DNA of 64,000 nt from Acinetobacter sp. (GCA_031277915.1 JAITLL010000055.1:1-64000); one strand, 5' to 3'. Numbered from the stretch's first letter, positions 17,696-28,285 are shown. Notes: generated by a model from the letters alone, not told the origin. A program made the numbers and translations.

Positions 17696-18541
17696 ATGTT
17701 ATTAGAATTTACCAAAATGCATGGTTTGGGCAATGATTTCATGGTGGTTGATCTAATTAGCCAAAGAGCTTATTTAGATACAGCAACTATTCAACGTTTG
17801 GCTGATCGACACTTTGGTGTAGGGTTTGACCAGCTTTTAATTGTTGAGCCACCAGATTTACCAGAAGCTGACTTTAAATACCGTATTTTCAATGCAGACG
17901 GTTCTGAGGTTGAGCAATGTGGTAATGGTGTACGTTGTTTCGCACGTTTTGTACATGAACGTCATTTAACTAATAAAACCAACATTACCGTACAAACTAA
18001 AGCTGGTATTGTAAAGCCAGAGCTTGGGCAAAATGGTTGGGTGCGCGTAAATATGGGCTACCCAAAGTTTCTACCAAATGAAATTCCATTTGTTGCAGAA
18101 GAGCCAGAAGCTTTATATACCCTTGCGTTGGCAAATGATCAAAACATTAGTATTGATGTAGTCAACATGGGGAACCCCCATGCGGTCACTATTGTTCCAG
18201 ATGTACTAACTGCAGATGTAGCAGGTATTGGCCCGCAAGTTGAATCACATAAACGTTTCCCTGAACGCGTTAACGCGGGTTTTATGCAAGTCATTGATGA
18301 AAAACATGTTCGCTTACGTGTATTTGAACGTGGTGTTGGTGAAACATTGGCTTGTGGTACAGGAGCATGTGCTGCTGCGGTCAGTGGTATGCGCCGTGGT
18401 TTGCTTGCTAACTCAGTTGAAGTGGAACTTGCTGGTGGGAAGTTACAAATTGAATGGCAAGAAGGTGATGTGGTTTGGATGACGGGACCAACAACTCATG
18501 TATATGATGGGCGTTTGGATTTACGTTATTTCCAAGGCTAA
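17696..18541 (+). CDS. dapF: Diaminopimelate epimerase DapF
   Basis: 281 residues. It interconverts LL- and meso-diaminopimelate for lysine and peptidoglycan synthesis. Both catalytic cysteines are present, in [17 protein letters not shown] and in [17 protein letters not shown], as are the N-terminal [13 protein letters not shown] and MGNPHAV motifs. It is immediately downstream of lysA; the substrate it makes is the one LysA decarboxylates. A long stem-loop terminator follows. Confidence 0.97.
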   Translation: MLLEFTKMHGLGNDFMVVDLISQRAYLDTATIQRLADRHFGVGFDQLLIVEPPDLPEADFKYRIFNADGSEVEQCGNGVRCFARFVHERHLTNKTNITVQTKAGIVKPELGQNGWVRVNMGYPKFLPNEIPFVAEEPEALYTLALANDQNISIDVVNMGNPHAVTIVPDVLTADVAGIGPQVESHKRFPERVNAGFMQVIDEKHVRLRVFERGVGETLACGTGACAAAVSGMRRGLLANSVEVELAGGKLQIEWQEGDVVWMTGPTTHVYDGRLDLRYFQG

Positions 18542-18558
18542 TCGCATGACCTAAATAG

Positions 18559-18602
18559 AAGCCTCTTTTAATCAGTTAAAATGATAAAAGAGGCTTTCTT
18601 TT
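18559..18602 (+). terminator. Intrinsic terminator after dapF
   Basis: AAGCCTCTTTTA (18559-18570) pairs with TAAAAGAGGCTT (18585-18596), extended by TCA/TGA inside, and is followed by TCTTTT. It ends the lptM-lysA-dapF operon. Confidence 0.9.
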
Positions 18603-18643
18603 ATATGTAGAATAATTTTTTAACTTTATTACTTTATAAAAAT

Positions 18644-19258
18644 ATGAATAATTTGATTTTATTACCTGGCGCATCAGGCAGTACTGCATTTTGGTATCCA
18701 TTAATTGAAAAATTACTTCAGCAGTATCGTACAAAAATTATTGGTTACCCTGGTTTCGGCGATACACCACAATCGTTTGCGATCAAAAATTTTGAAGATC
18801 TAACAAATTATGTTCTCAATCAAATTAATGAAGAATCTATAATTATTGCTCAATCTATGGGTGGGATTTTTGCTGTTGCAGCGGCCTTGCAAAAACCTCA
18901 ATTGGTGAAAGGGCTAGTCTTAATCGCAACTTCAGGTGGAATCAACCTTGAATCATTTAAAGTGCAAGACTGGCGTGAAGCATATAGCCAAGCATTTTTA
19001 AAATACCCAGATTGGTTTGTTACCACTAATGCCAACTATGAAGAATTTTTGTCAGATATAAATGTTGAAACTTTATTAATCTGGGGCGATAACGATCCAG
19101 TGAGTCCCGTTCCGGTGGGGGAATATCTAAATCAAAAAATTAAAAATTCGATGTTATATGTTGTGAAAAATGGCGATCATCAATTAGCAGAAAAACATGC
19201 CGATGAAGTTGCAGTGCACATACAAACCTACTTAAAAAAACTTCATGTAAATCTTTAA
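18644..19258 (+). CDS. Alpha/beta hydrolase
   Basis: 204 residues, short for the fold. The oxyanion region is LLPGASGSTAFWYPLI, the nucleophile elbow is AQSMGGIFA (Ser about residue 69), the acid is probably in LLIWGDNDPVSPV and the histidine in NGDHQLAEKHA. The cap domain is small. The substrate is unknown. It is separated from dapF by a terminator, so it has its own transcription, and ends at a terminator shared with the convergent LysE gene. In many gamma-proteobacteria xerC follows dapF; here this gene and the LysE gene lie between them. Confidence 0.8.
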   Translation: MNNLILLPGASGSTAFWYPLIEKLLQQYRTKIIGYPGFGDTPQSFAIKNFEDLTNYVLNQINEESIIIAQSMGGIFAVAAALQKPQLVKGLVLIATSGGINLESFKVQDWREAYSQAFLKYPDWFVTTNANYEEFLSDINVETLLIWGDNDPVSPVPVGEYLNQKIKNSMLYVVKNGDHQLAEKHADEVAVHIQTYLKKLHVNL

Positions 19259-19267
19259 ATAGTATTT

Positions 19268-19294
19268 AGCGTGCCATGCGTTAGCACGCTTTTT
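19268..19294 (+). terminator. Intrinsic terminator between convergent genes
   Basis: AGCGTGC (19268-19274) pairs with GCACGCT (19284-19290), followed by TTTT. It stops the hydrolase transcript before the convergent LysE gene. Confidence 0.8.
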
Positions 19295-19299
19295 AAAAT

Positions 19300-19923
19300 T
19301 TATCTCTTACTGAAAGCTAATTTTAATGCGAATAGAACAAAAATACTGCCCGTAATTCGGTCCATATATTTCACAAATTTAGGTTGCTTAAGATAACGTG
19401 ACAGTGGCTGCATGGCCATAATTAATAGACTTGACCATACTATTCCAATCACGACATGAATCATTACAAGCCCCATTACCCAAGTCACAGCTGAAGCTTG
19501 CGTTGGAATAAACTGCGGAAGAAATGAAATATAAAAAATGCCAACTTTAGGATTGAGTAAATTGCCAAAGAAACCTTTAATGAACCAATTCTCTGAAGTA
19601 GAGAGATTTGAATTAACTGTTTGCATATCTGAAAGTTGGCTACGCGGTTTTAAAATCATATTTAAACCCAACCAAGCAAGGTAAGCAGCCCCCATCCATT
19701 TCAGAATATTAAAAGCTAAATCAGAAGCCATGAGCAAAGCACCCAAACCACAAGCAACCACAATTCCCCATGCAATACAGCCAAGGCTAATGCCTACTGC
19801 TGCTTGAAACGCTTTAGTTTTACCTTCAAGTGTAGCGGTACGAATAATTAAAGTCGTATCTAAACCAGGCGTAAGCGTAAGTAAAGTTATGGCAATTAAG
19901 TAGGGAATGAGTATGCTGGTCAT
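19300..19923 (-). CDS. LysE/RhtB family amino-acid exporter
   Basis: 207 residues from the ATG at 19923; a TTG six codons upstream would give 213. The family signature LTPGLDTTLIIRTATLEG (about 16-33) is followed by GISLGCIAWGIVVACGLGAL, WMGAAYLAWLGLNMI and FFGNLLNPKVGIFYISFLPQF, all typical of LysE/RhtB transporters, with about six transmembrane helices. These exporters remove amino acids such as lysine, threonine or homoserine lactone. The substrate cannot be read from the sequence, although the lysine biosynthesis genes are close by. It runs convergently to the hydrolase and divergently to xerC. Confidence 0.88.
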   Translation of the reverse strand: MTSILIPYLIAITLLTLTPGLDTTLIIRTATLEGKTKAFQAAVGISLGCIAWGIVVACGLGALLMASDLAFNILKWMGAAYLAWLGLNMILKPRSQLSDMQTVNSNLSTSENWFIKGFFGNLLNPKVGIFYISFLPQFIPTQASAVTWVMGLVMIHVVIGIVWSSLLIMAMQPLSRYLKQPKFVKYMDRITGSIFVLFALKLAFSKR

Positions 19924-20047
19924 GGTTCCGGTTTCGGGCAAATACTTGAAGTGAATTGTAATAGATAAGTTAGTTTCATTATGCTATGTGATATCAAATT
20001 TTCTTGATCTAACAGTTTTTGGTACACTCAAAAAAATGGGCAAATAA

Positions 20048-20974
20048 ATGGAGAGCAATTTGGATTTTGCATTACAACTGCTCTCGATGTGGTTAAAAGA
20101 AAGAAAAATTCAAAATCAGTCTGAGCATACAATCACGGCTTATGAGCGAGATGTTAAAAGCTTTCTTGAGTTCTGTGAACTTAAAAAAGTTGATTTAAGA
20201 AATGTTGAAGCTTCCGATTTACGTGAATATCTGGCTCAGCGTGTTGAGCAAGACCAGCTAAGCTCAAGTAGTATGCAACGTCATCTCACTTCTATTCGGC
20301 AGTTTATGAAATGGGCTGAACAGGGCAAATATCTAGAAATTAATCCTACTGATGATTTTAAGTTAAAACGCCAGCCTAGACCTTTGCCGGGCATGATCGA
20401 TATAGAAACGGTTAATCAGATTTTAGATCAGCCCATGCCGGAAAAACCAATTGATCAGCAGCTTTGGTTGCGAGATAAAGCCATGCTCGAGTTACTTTAC
20501 TCAAGTGGTTTGCGTCTGGCTGAACTACAAGGTTTAACCATTAAAGATATAGATTTTAATCGACAACTAGTACGTATTACAGGTAAAGGAAATAAAACTC
20601 GTATTGTACCATTTGGGAAAAAGGCGAAAGAAAGCTTATTGAATTGGCTAAAAATTTACAAAATCTGGAAAGGGCATTTTGATCAAAATGCTTTTGTTTT
20701 TATTTCCCAACATGGGGGAGTACTCACCCCAAGGCAAATCGAGAAACGTGTAAAACTTCAGGCTCAAAGAGCTGGAGTAAATGTCGATTTGCACCCACAT
20801 TTACTTCGCCATTGTTTTGCTAGTCATATGTTATCAAGTAGTGGTGATTTACGGTCGGTGCAAGAAATGTTAGGTCATAGTAATTTGTCTACTACACAAA
20901 TTTATACGCATATTGATTTTGATCATTTAGCACAAGTGTATGATCAGGCCCATCCACGAGCGACCAAGCATTAA
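20048..20974 (+). CDS. xerC: Tyrosine recombinase XerC
   Basis: 308 residues, family length. The N-terminal SAM-like core-binding domain (about 5-95) is followed by the catalytic domain with Arg in SSGLRLAELQGL, Lys in ITGKGNKTRIVPF, the HLLRH box in HPHLLRHCFASHML, His in LGHSNLSTTQ and the nucleophile Tyr in QIYTHIDFDHL. With XerD it resolves chromosome dimers at dif. XerC rather than XerD is favoured by the location near dapF, as in E. coli dapF-yigA-xerC, and by the sequence of the HLLRH region. No phage or integron context is seen at this gene. Confidence 0.93.
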   Translation: MESNLDFALQLLSMWLKERKIQNQSEHTITAYERDVKSFLEFCELKKVDLRNVEASDLREYLAQRVEQDQLSSSSMQRHLTSIRQFMKWAEQGKYLEINPTDDFKLKRQPRPLPGMIDIETVNQILDQPMPEKPIDQQLWLRDKAMLELLYSSGLRLAELQGLTIKDIDFNRQLVRITGKGNKTRIVPFGKKAKESLLNWLKIYKIWKGHFDQNAFVFISQHGGVLTPRQIEKRVKLQAQRAGVNVDLHPHLLRHCFASHMLSSSGDLRSVQEMLGHSNLSTTQIYTHIDFDHLAQVYDQAHPRATKH

Positions 20975-21439
20975 GTAATTTCATATAAATTATTTATGAA
21001 TAAGCGAGTTTGACTGTACTAAATAAGGTGAATGTAGAGATCATTTGTATTTTTTTACACATTTGTTTAAATAAAATCAGTGTAATTACCCAATTGACCA
21101 TTTTGATCTTTGCATAATTTATCAGCATATATGGCCTAAAAATGACAAATTTTGAGTTTTTTACGCAGTACTTATGCTTCTGGCTAATAAGGTAAATAAG
21201 ATAAAAAGATAATAAAAATCAATGTATAAAATAGACTTTAAAAAGAATAAAATAGCAGACATCTATAGGTGAAAAAAAATTTATGAACTGAGCATTTCAT
21301 CTTTTTTATAGCGGTAGCGGAAATTGTGACTTGACCGAAATGCCAAACACATTGCAAGATAGGGTACCTAAAAAATTTTAATCGAAGAGTTAATATACTT
21401 TTCTCAACATTTACTTTTGCTAGAACAGCCGAGGATTAC
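20975..21439. other. Intergenic region upstream of etfBA
   Basis: About 465 AT-rich bases with no gene. A good -10-like hexamer TATACT lies at 21394-21399, about 40 bases before the etfB start, but no matching -35 is evident. GAGGA before the etfB ATG is the ribosome binding site. No terminator for xerC was recognised. Confidence 0.5.
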
Positions 21440-22189
21440 ATGAAGGCTCTTGTTGCTGTAAAACGTGTGGTTGATGCCAACGTTAAAGTTCGTGTTAAGC
21501 CGGACAATAGTGGGGTTGACCTTACCAACGTTAAAATGTCAATTAACCCATTTTGTGAAATCGCAGTGGAAGAAGCGGTTCGCTTAAAAGAAAAAGGAAC
21601 AGTATCAGAAATCGTTGTTGTTTCTGTTGGCCCTAAAGAAGCTCAAGAACAAATCCGTTCTGCAATGGCTTTAGGTGCAGACCGCGGTATTTTGGTTGAA
21701 ACCACTGACGAAATTGGCGCTCTAGAAGTTGCTAAAATCTTAAAAAGTGTTGTTGACGCTGAAAAACCAGAACTTATCCTTCTTGGTAAACAAGCAATTG
21801 ATGATGACTCTAACCAAGTAGGTCAAATGCTTGGCGCATTATTAGGTGCTGGTCAAGGTACATTTGCTTCTGAAGTGAAAGTAGATGGCGGTAAAGTGCA
21901 AGTGACTCGTGAAATCGACGGTGGTTTACAAACTGTTGAACTTGCGCTTCCTGCAATCATTACAACGGACTTGCGTTTAAATGAGCCACGTTATGCAGCA
22001 TTGCCTAACATTATGAAAGCTCGTAAAAAACCGCTTGATACTAAATCTCCTGCTGATTACGGTGTTACAGCTGGTACTAAGCTTAAAACTGTTAAAGTTG
22101 AAGCTCCGGCAGAACGTAAAGCTGGTGTACAAGTGAAATCTGTAGATGAGCTTGTAGAAAAATTGAAAAATGAAGCGAAAGTGATCTAA
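21440..22189 (+). CDS. etfB: Electron transfer flavoprotein subunit beta
   Basis: 249 residues, family length. It starts [20 protein letters not shown]; the AMP-binding region is present, and the ETF-beta signature lies in [11 protein letters not shown] and [20 protein letters not shown]. EtfB with EtfA carries electrons from acyl-CoA and other dehydrogenases to ETF-ubiquinone oxidoreductase. etfA begins 17 bases after the stop codon, so both are made from one transcript. The coding sequence avoids rare codons, as expected of a well-expressed gene. Confidence 0.97.
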   Translation: MKALVAVKRVVDANVKVRVKPDNSGVDLTNVKMSINPFCEIAVEEAVRLKEKGTVSEIVVVSVGPKEAQEQIRSAMALGADRGILVETTDEIGALEVAKILKSVVDAEKPELILLGKQAIDDDSNQVGQMLGALLGAGQGTFASEVKVDGGKVQVTREIDGGLQTVELALPAIITTDLRLNEPRYAALPNIMKARKKPLDTKSPADYGVTAGTKLKTVKVEAPAERKAGVQVKSVDELVEKLKNEAKVI

Positions 22190-22206
22190 TACGGAAGGAT
22201 AAAATC

Positions 22207-23139
22207 ATGAGTATTTTAGTTATCGCTGATCACAACAACCAGACACTTAACGGTGCTACTTTAAACGTTGTTGCTGCAGCTCAAAAAATCGGTGGTGATA
22301 TTACTGTATTAGTTGCTGGTTCTGGTGCTCAGGCAGTTGCTGATGCTGCTGCTAAAGTTGCTGGTGTCAGCAAGGTTTTACTTGCTGACAATGCTGCTTA
22401 TGCAAACCAGTTAGCTGAAAACGTAGCTGGCTTAGTTGCTGACTTAGCTAAAGGTTACAAGTACGTTTTAGCTGCTTCTACAACGACTGGTAAGAACATC
22501 CTTCCACGTGTTGCTGCGCTTCTTGATGTAAGCATGATCACAGACATTATTTCTGTTGAATCAGCTAACACATTCAAGCGTCCGATTTATGCAGGTAACG
22601 CGATTGCGACTGTTCAATCTGACGAAGCAATCATTGTTGGTACTGTTCGTGGTACAGCATTTGATCCAGTTGCTGCAGAAGGTGGTTCTGCTACTGTTGA
22701 AACAGTTGGCGAAGTAAAAGATGCAGGCATTTCTAAGTTTGTATCTGAAGAAATCGTTAAACTTGAGCGTCCAGAATTAACAGCTGCTCGCATCGTAGTT
22801 TCTGGTGGTCGTGGTGTAGGTTCTGGTGAGAATTACCATAAAGTACTTGATCCATTAGCTGACAAGCTTGGCGCAGCACAAGGTGCTTCACGTGCAGCAG
22901 TTGATGCAGGTTTCGTACCTAACGACTTCCAAGTGGGTCAAACTGGTAAAATCGTTGCGCCTGACCTTTACGTTGCTGTAGGTATTTCTGGTGCGATCCA
23001 GCATTTGGCTGGTATGAAAGATTCTAAAGTTATTGTTGCAATCAACAAAGACGAAGAAGCGCCAATCAACAGTGTTGCTGACTACTGGTTAGTTGGTGAT
23101 TTGAACACTGTAGTACCAGAATTAGTAAGCAAGTTGTAA
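22207..23139 (+). CDS. etfA: Electron transfer flavoprotein subunit alpha
   Basis: 310 residues. The N-terminal adenine-nucleotide-fold domain ([15 protein letters not shown]) is followed by the FAD domain with [38 protein letters not shown] and the family signature [20 protein letters not shown]. It binds the FAD of the ETF heterodimer. GGAAGGAT precedes the ATG. A strong terminator follows at 23162-23203. Confidence 0.97.
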   Translation: MSILVIADHNNQTLNGATLNVVAAAQKIGGDITVLVAGSGAQAVADAAAKVAGVSKVLLADNAAYANQLAENVAGLVADLAKGYKYVLAASTTTGKNILPRVAALLDVSMITDIISVESANTFKRPIYAGNAIATVQSDEAIIVGTVRGTAFDPVAAEGGSATVETVGEVKDAGISKFVSEEIVKLERPELTAARIVVSGGRGVGSGENYHKVLDPLADKLGAAQGASRAAVDAGFVPNDFQVGQTGKIVAPDLYVAVGISGAIQHLAGMKDSKVIVAINKDEEAPINSVADYWLVGDLNTVVPELVSKL

Positions 23140-23161
23140 TTTACAGCTTGTCACTTATTCG

Positions 23162-23203
23162 AAAAACGCCCTTGTGCTATAAATAGCCAAGGGCGTTTTT
23201 TTA
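23162..23203 (+). terminator. Intrinsic terminator after etfA
   Basis: AAAAACGCCCTTG (23162-23174) pairs with CAAGGGCGTTTTT (23188-23200), with GCTAT/ATAGC continuing inside, and the T run extends to 23203. Confidence 0.95.
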
Positions 23204-23217
23204 TTTAGATCATCATT

Positions 23218-24060
23218 ATGAATATTAATTATTCCGCTTCCCTAGAAACCCACCAATTGCATCAATCACTTGTGAGATTGGCACGGGCAGATATGGCACG
23301 AGATTATTTATGTATTCGATCGACAAACCAGCATGGACTTTCAAATATTAAAGTGAACCAGTTGCACATGGGATTTATTTTATATGGGCAACAACAATTA
23401 AATCTTCAAACAAAGCAAATCAATTTTAGTGCCGGCGATCTCTATATTATAAAACCCGATACGGTTATCGATGCAGTTAATCTGCCTGACCCTATAACGG
23501 GTGAATATCTCACTATTCTTGTACCTATGTGTGACGAAGTCATTCAAGCTGCACAGATGATTTGGGCGAAGCCCGTAGTTGACAAAACTGAAGCAATATT
23601 AAAGTTTTCAATTGACGATTTCGCAACATCTTTAGCTGAGTGGCAAACGGCTTTATTTAATCATGATGTGGTGAAAGCACGTTTATGTATTACCGCTATA
23701 CTTGTACAGTTATGCCAACAGCATTGTTCAGATGTGTTAATTGTACCTCCACCTAAATTGACAAAAATCATTCACGATTGGGTAATAGACAATCCACAGC
23801 ATCATTGGCAATCTAATGAGTTTGAAATGCGACTAGGTTTGAGCAGTGCAACACTTCGCCGCAAGCTTGGCCATGAAGATACAACCTTAAGAGAAACGAT
23901 TACGCATGCACGTCTTACTTATGCACTTGAGTTGTTGTATTCGAAAAAGTTACCTATGAAAACTATTGCAGCAAAATCTGGATATCAATCGGTTGCTATT
24001 TTTCGTGAACGCTTTATGCAGCGTTATGGGGTAGATCCTGCCGTTTTAGCTGCTGACTAA
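23218..24060 (+). CDS. AraC family transcriptional regulator
   Basis: 280 residues. The N-terminal AraC/CupR-like cupin region is followed by a C-terminal double helix-turn-helix from about residue 185 (FEMRLGLSSATLRRKLGHED and then MKTIAAKSGYQSVAIFRERF, ending RYGVDPAV). The ligand is unknown. The start lies 15 bases after the etfA terminator, with no strong ribosome binding site. The next gene, on the same strand, encodes a secreted metallo-hydrolase, which is a plausible target. Confidence 0.88.
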   Translation: MNINYSASLETHQLHQSLVRLARADMARDYLCIRSTNQHGLSNIKVNQLHMGFILYGQQQLNLQTKQINFSAGDLYIIKPDTVIDAVNLPDPITGEYLTILVPMCDEVIQAAQMIWAKPVVDKTEAILKFSIDDFATSLAEWQTALFNHDVVKARLCITAILVQLCQQHCSDVLIVPPPKLTKIIHDWVIDNPQHHWQSNEFEMRLGLSSATLRRKLGHEDTTLRETITHARLTYALELLYSKKLPMKTIAAKSGYQSVAIFRERFMQRYGVDPAVLAAD

Positions 24061-24147
24061 GCTAATTTGAGCGTTTCTTATCGCTTATTGAGCGATTTAA
24101 GCAGATCAAAACCAATAGAGTTAAAGTATTAAAATACGAAGGACTCT

Positions 24148-25110
24148 ATGATGAAATCATTAAAATCACTTGCCATATTATTGTTGCTGAGTGCCAGTAC
24201 AGGTATATATGCAGAACAAAAGCAAAGTGTACATCAGGTCGATGGTTACTTTTTACAACCCGTAGGAAACCTTAAAGTAACGGCATTGTTTGATGGTGAA
24301 CTGGGACTGCCTCGTAGTGATTTACTGGGTATTTCAGCTGAAAAAGCCAATCAATTGTTTGAGGAAAACTTTGTTCCTGTAGATGAGCATAACCAGATTG
24401 TCACGGATTTCTCTGCCTATCTTGTACAAACACCGACACAAAATATTTTAATTGATGCAGGGACTGCAAAATGTTTTGGGCCTACCTTGGGCCATGTACC
24501 TGAAAATTTAAAGAAAGCAGGCGTACAGCCTGAACAAATAGATACTATCTTGATTACACATGCCCATCCAGATCATTTATGCGGTATTACACTTGATGGC
24601 AAAATGGTTTATCCAAATGCCAAAGTTTATCTGGCTAAAGAAGATGTCGACTTTTGGACATCGCCAGCGAATGAGGCAAAAGCCACTAACTTTTTTAAGC
24701 CAATTTTTAAAATGACACGCGATGCATTACAGCCGTACCAAAAAGCAGGACGGCTAGTTGCTTTTACCAAATCCTCTTTTAACGTACCGAATGTTCAACT
24801 CATCGTGACTCATGGCCATACAGAAGGTCATTCTTCATATTTAGTAGATGGAAAAAATGGTCAAAAGTTTTTAGGTCTCGGCGATGTTGTGCACTATGGT
24901 GCAGTACAGTTTCCTTATCCTGAAGCAAGCTATAAGCCCGATACTAATTCGAAAAGTGCTATAGCTGTTCGTAAAAATATTTTTGAGCATGCTTATAAAA
25001 ACCAATGGTGGGTAGGGGCAGCACATGTGGCTTTCCCTGGCATTGGGCATATTGGCAAGGGTCCAAAAGGCTATCAATGGATGCCTGCTCAATATCGCCC
25101 TGTAGAATGA
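24148..25110 (+). CDS. Secreted metallo-beta-lactamase-fold hydrolase
   Basis: 320 residues. A signal peptide covers about residues 1-23 (MMKSLKSLAILLLLSASTG, cleaved near IYA-EQ), so it acts in the periplasm or outside. The zinc motif HxHxDH is ITHAHPDHLCG, with further ligands in VTHGHTEGHSSY and GLGDVVHYG and a late His in AAHVAFPGIGHIG. The layout resembles lactonase-type MBL proteins more than true beta-lactamases; the substrate is unknown. AAGGA precedes ATG ATG; the second ATG (24151) has the better spacing. The preceding AraC regulator may control it. Confidence 0.82.
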   Translation: MMKSLKSLAILLLLSASTGIYAEQKQSVHQVDGYFLQPVGNLKVTALFDGELGLPRSDLLGISAEKANQLFEENFVPVDEHNQIVTDFSAYLVQTPTQNILIDAGTAKCFGPTLGHVPENLKKAGVQPEQIDTILITHAHPDHLCGITLDGKMVYPNAKVYLAKEDVDFWTSPANEAKATNFFKPIFKMTRDALQPYQKAGRLVAFTKSSFNVPNVQLIVTHGHTEGHSSYLVDGKNGQKFLGLGDVVHYGAVQFPYPEASYKPDTNSKSAIAVRKNIFEHAYKNQWWVGAAHVAFPGIGHIGKGPKGYQWMPAQYRPVE

Positions 25111-25517
25111 CAATTTCAAATTGATTATTCAAAAACATAATGAGTTTGAAAAAAAACTCAGAATCTTTTGCTCAAATGTTGCTGGATTGGGCTAAGATGA
25201 AAAGATTGATTCTTTAAATTGATGAAATGTGTCCTAAAAAGGGCACTTTTATGTTGTTTATATTTTGGTCGAACAATTGTGTTTTAAGAAATACATTTAA
25301 AAGCAGAAACCTATAATTTTAACTTATTAATTCTAATAGAATTTTTATTGTAAAAAAATGCTATTTTCAGAGCGCCAAACTCCCAGTTAACGAGCAATTT
25401 ATGCTATAGTATACAGCTATATTTTTTTCGATTTTAGTTCACTTTCCGGAACTAAATTTTTTGCAAGATCAAGACATATAAACGGATAGAAATATCTATC
25501 TGTAAGAAGGAGTATGC
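25111..25517. other. Intergenic region with the gyrA promoter
   Basis: About 405 AT-rich bases. An extended -10 element TGCTATAGT (hexamer 25405-25410) lies about 110 bases before the gyrA start; no clear -35 is seen, which is tolerated by extended -10 promoters. GAAGGAG precedes the gyrA ATG. No small gene was found. Confidence 0.45.
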
Positions 25518-28232
25518 ATGAGCGTATCGGAAATCCGACCGATTGCCATTGAGGACGAACTCAAGCATTCATATTTAGATTACGCAATGAGTGTAATCGT
25601 ATCTCGTGCATTGCCGGATGTGAGAGACGGTCTTAAACCTGTTCACCGTCGTGTGCTTTATGCCATGCACGAATTGGGCAATGACTATAACAAAGCCTAC
25701 AAGAAATCTGCTCGTGTCGTTGGGGACGTAATCGGTAAATATCACCCGCATGGTGACTCAGCTGTTTATGAAACCATTGTTCGTATGGCTCAAGACTTTA
25801 GCTTACGTTATTTATTGGTTGATGGTCAGGGTAACTTCGGTTCGATCGATGGTGATAGCGCCGCGGCAATGCGTTATACCGAAGTCCGTATGACCAAGCT
25901 GGCGCATGAGCTTCTTGCAGATTTAGAAAAAGACACAGTTGACTGGGAAGATAACTACGACGGATCTGAGCGTATTCCTCAGGTACTTCCGACACGCGTT
26001 CCAAACTTGTTAATTAACGGTGCTGCTGGTATTGCTGTAGGTATGGCAACCAACATGGCACCACACAACATGACAGAAGTTGTGAATGCATGTTTGGCTT
26101 ATGCTGATAATCCGAATATTTCGATTGAAGGATTGATGGAATACATTACTGGTCCTGACTTCCCTACAGGCGGTATTATTTACGGTAAATCAGGTATTGT
26201 AGATGCTTACCGTACAGGTAAAGGCCGTTTACACATTCGTGGTAAATATCATTTCGAAGAAGATGAAAAGACTGGTCGTACAACTATCGTCTTTACTGAA
26301 ATTCCATACCAAGTAAACAAAGCAAGAGTTATTGAACGTATTGCCGAGTTAGTTAAAGAGAAAAAACTTGAAGGTATTTCAGAGCTTCGTGATGAGTCTG
26401 ACAAAGACGGTATGCGTATTGCAATTGACTTAAAACGCGGTGAAAACGCAGAAGTCGTTGTAAATAACTTATTCTTAAATACCCAACTTGAAAACTCATT
26501 CAGCATCAACATGGTTTGTCTAGACAATGGACAACCAAAATTGATGAATCTGAAAGATATTATTGCGGCATTTATTCGTCACCGCCAAGAAGTTGTGACA
26601 CGCCGTACCATGTTTGAATTGCGTAAAGCACGTGAACGTGGTCATATCTTGGAAGGCTTGACAGTTGCCTTAGCCAATATTGATGAAATTATTGAAACCA
26701 TCAAAACTTCTGCTAACCCTGCTGAAGCGCGTGAGCGTTTACTTGCTGGTGAGTGGGCAGGTGGTGGTGTTGTTTCATTACTTGAAAAAGCAGGTGCAAT
26801 TTCTGTTCGTCCAGATGAAATTGAAGGTGAAGATCCAAATCGTCCATTTGGTCTAAGCGATTCAATTTACCGTCTATCTCCGACACAAGTTGGCGCAATT
26901 TTAGAATTACGTTTACACCGTTTAACTGGTTTAGAACAAGACAAGTTACACGCAGAATATACCGAAATTTTAGGTCAAATTGCTGAACTTACTGCCATTC
27001 TAAACGACTTCAATTTGTTGATGGCTGTTATTCGTGAAGAGCTAGCACAAGTGTTACAACAATATGGTGATGCACGTCGTACCGAAATTGTTGAATCTCG
27101 TGTTGATTTCTGCCGTGAAGATTTAATTCCAGAAGAACAGGTTGTATTAACTGTTTCACAAACGGGTTATGCAAAAACTCAACCACTTTCAGATTATCAG
27201 GCACAGCGCCGTGGTGGACGTGGTAAGTCTGCAACCTCAATGAAAGATGATGATTTTATTCAACATCTGATTGTGGCATCGAACCACGCGACGGTACTTT
27301 GCTTTACCAATGTGGGTAAAGTGTATCGTCTGAAAGTATTTGAAGTTCCTCAAGCATCACGTGGGGCAAAAGGCCGTCCAATCGTGAACTTGTTACCTTT
27401 AGATGCAAATGAAACTGTAACAGCTATCTTACCGTTGACTGAGTTCCCAGAAAATCACTATGTATTTATGGCGACTGCTTCTGGTACGGTTAAACGTGTT
27501 GAGTTAGAACAGTTTGCAAACATTCGTTCAAATGGTCTACGCGCTATTGAGCTCAATGAAGAAGATACCTTAATTGGTGTTGCGATTACTGATGGTAATC
27601 AGCAAATCATGTTGTTCTCTAACGAAGGTAAGGCAATTCGTTTTGCTGAAACTGACGTTCGTGCAATGGGACGTACAGCGAAAGGTGTGCGTGGTATGCG
27701 CGTGAGCTTTGCAAGCAGTACCTTAAGTGAAGAAGATGCAGATGTAGAAAATGATGAATCGGATGATAACGATGATTCAGCAGATTCAAGTCTGGTAAGC
27801 CGTATCGTATCGCTTGTTGTTGTACCTGAAACAGGTGAAGTGTTATGTGCGAGTGCCAACGGTTATGGTAAACGTACCCCTGTAAATGACTTCCCAACCA
27901 AGAAACGTGGTGGTAAGGGTGTTATTGCAATTAAAACAAGTGAACGTAACGGTGAGCTAGTTGGTGCAGTTTCTATTGATGAAACTAAAGAGTTATTGCT
28001 GATTTCTGATGGCGGTACGCTTGTTCGTACACGTGCAGCAGAAGTGGCAATGACAGGCCGTAATGCTCAAGGTGTTCGTTTGATTCGTTTAAGCGAAGAA
28101 GAAACGCTAGTTGGTGTAGTTTCAATTGAAGCTGTAGAAGATGATGAAGAACTTCTTGAAGGCGAAGTAGATACGACTGAAACTGATAGTGAAGAAGTTG
28201 TATCTAATAATGAAGATACTTCTGAAGAGTAA
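25518..28232 (+). CDS. gyrA: DNA gyrase subunit A
   Basis: 904 residues, longer than E. coli GyrA. The N-terminal breakage-reunion domain has the catalytic tyrosine in [13 protein letters not shown] (about residue 120). The quinolone region reads [20 protein letters not shown] with Ser81 and Glu85, the residues of quinolone-susceptible Acinetobacter. The GyrA box QRRGGRGKS begins the C-terminal beta-pinwheel at about residue 560. Within the pinwheel there is an inserted acidic stretch at about 735-757 ([19 protein letters not shown]), and the C-terminus is also acidic. GyrA with GyrB introduces negative supercoils. Single-gene transcript with its own promoter and terminator. Confidence 0.98.
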   Translation: MSVSEIRPIAIEDELKHSYLDYAMSVIVSRALPDVRDGLKPVHRRVLYAMHELGNDYNKAYKKSARVVGDVIGKYHPHGDSAVYETIVRMAQDFSLRYLLVDGQGNFGSIDGDSAAAMRYTEVRMTKLAHELLADLEKDTVDWEDNYDGSERIPQVLPTRVPNLLINGAAGIAVGMATNMAPHNMTEVVNACLAYADNPNISIEGLMEYITGPDFPTGGIIYGKSGIVDAYRTGKGRLHIRGKYHFEEDEKTGRTTIVFTEIPYQVNKARVIERIAELVKEKKLEGISELRDESDKDGMRIAIDLKRGENAEVVVNNLFLNTQLENSFSINMVCLDNGQPKLMNLKDIIAAFIRHRQEVVTRRTMFELRKARERGHILEGLTVALANIDEIIETIKTSANPAEARERLLAGEWAGGGVVSLLEKAGAISVRPDEIEGEDPNRPFGLSDSIYRLSPTQVGAILELRLHRLTGLEQDKLHAEYTEILGQIAELTAILNDFNLLMAVIREELAQVLQQYGDARRTEIVESRVDFCREDLIPEEQVVLTVSQTGYAKTQPLSDYQAQRRGGRGKSATSMKDDDFIQHLIVASNHATVLCFTNVGKVYRLKVFEVPQASRGAKGRPIVNLLPLDANETVTAILPLTEFPENHYVFMATASGTVKRVELEQFANIRSNGLRAIELNEEDTLIGVAITDGNQQIMLFSNEGKAIRFAETDVRAMGRTAKGVRGMRVSFASSTLSEEDADVENDESDDNDDSADSSLVSRIVSLVVVPETGEVLCASANGYGKRTPVNDFPTKKRGGKGVIAIKTSERNGELVGAVSIDETKELLLISDGGTLVRTRAAEVAMTGRNAQGVRLIRLSEEETLVGVVSIEAVEDDEELLEGEVDTTETDSEEVVSNNEDTSEE

Positions 28233-28244
28233 GCATTTTAAAAT

Positions 28245-28272
28245 AAAAAAGGAAGCTTAGGCTTCCTTTTTT
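28245..28272. terminator. Bidirectional intrinsic terminator after gyrA
   Basis: AAAAAAGGAAGC pairs with GCTTCCTTTTTT around TTAG. It can end gyrA on the plus strand and the convergent ArnT-type operon on the minus strand, whose last gene stops at 28286. Confidence 0.93.
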
Positions 28273-28285
28273 ATTTCTGATGTAT

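Noticed and set aside
20048-20974. Tyrosine recombinase as sign of a phage or integron
   Set aside because: Length, motifs and position near dapF fit housekeeping XerC, and no phage, cassette or attachment features surround it.
24148-25110. Metallo-beta-lactamase as antibiotic resistance gene
   Set aside because: The fold and zinc motif are shared by many hydrolases; the sequence does not resemble known class B beta-lactamases.
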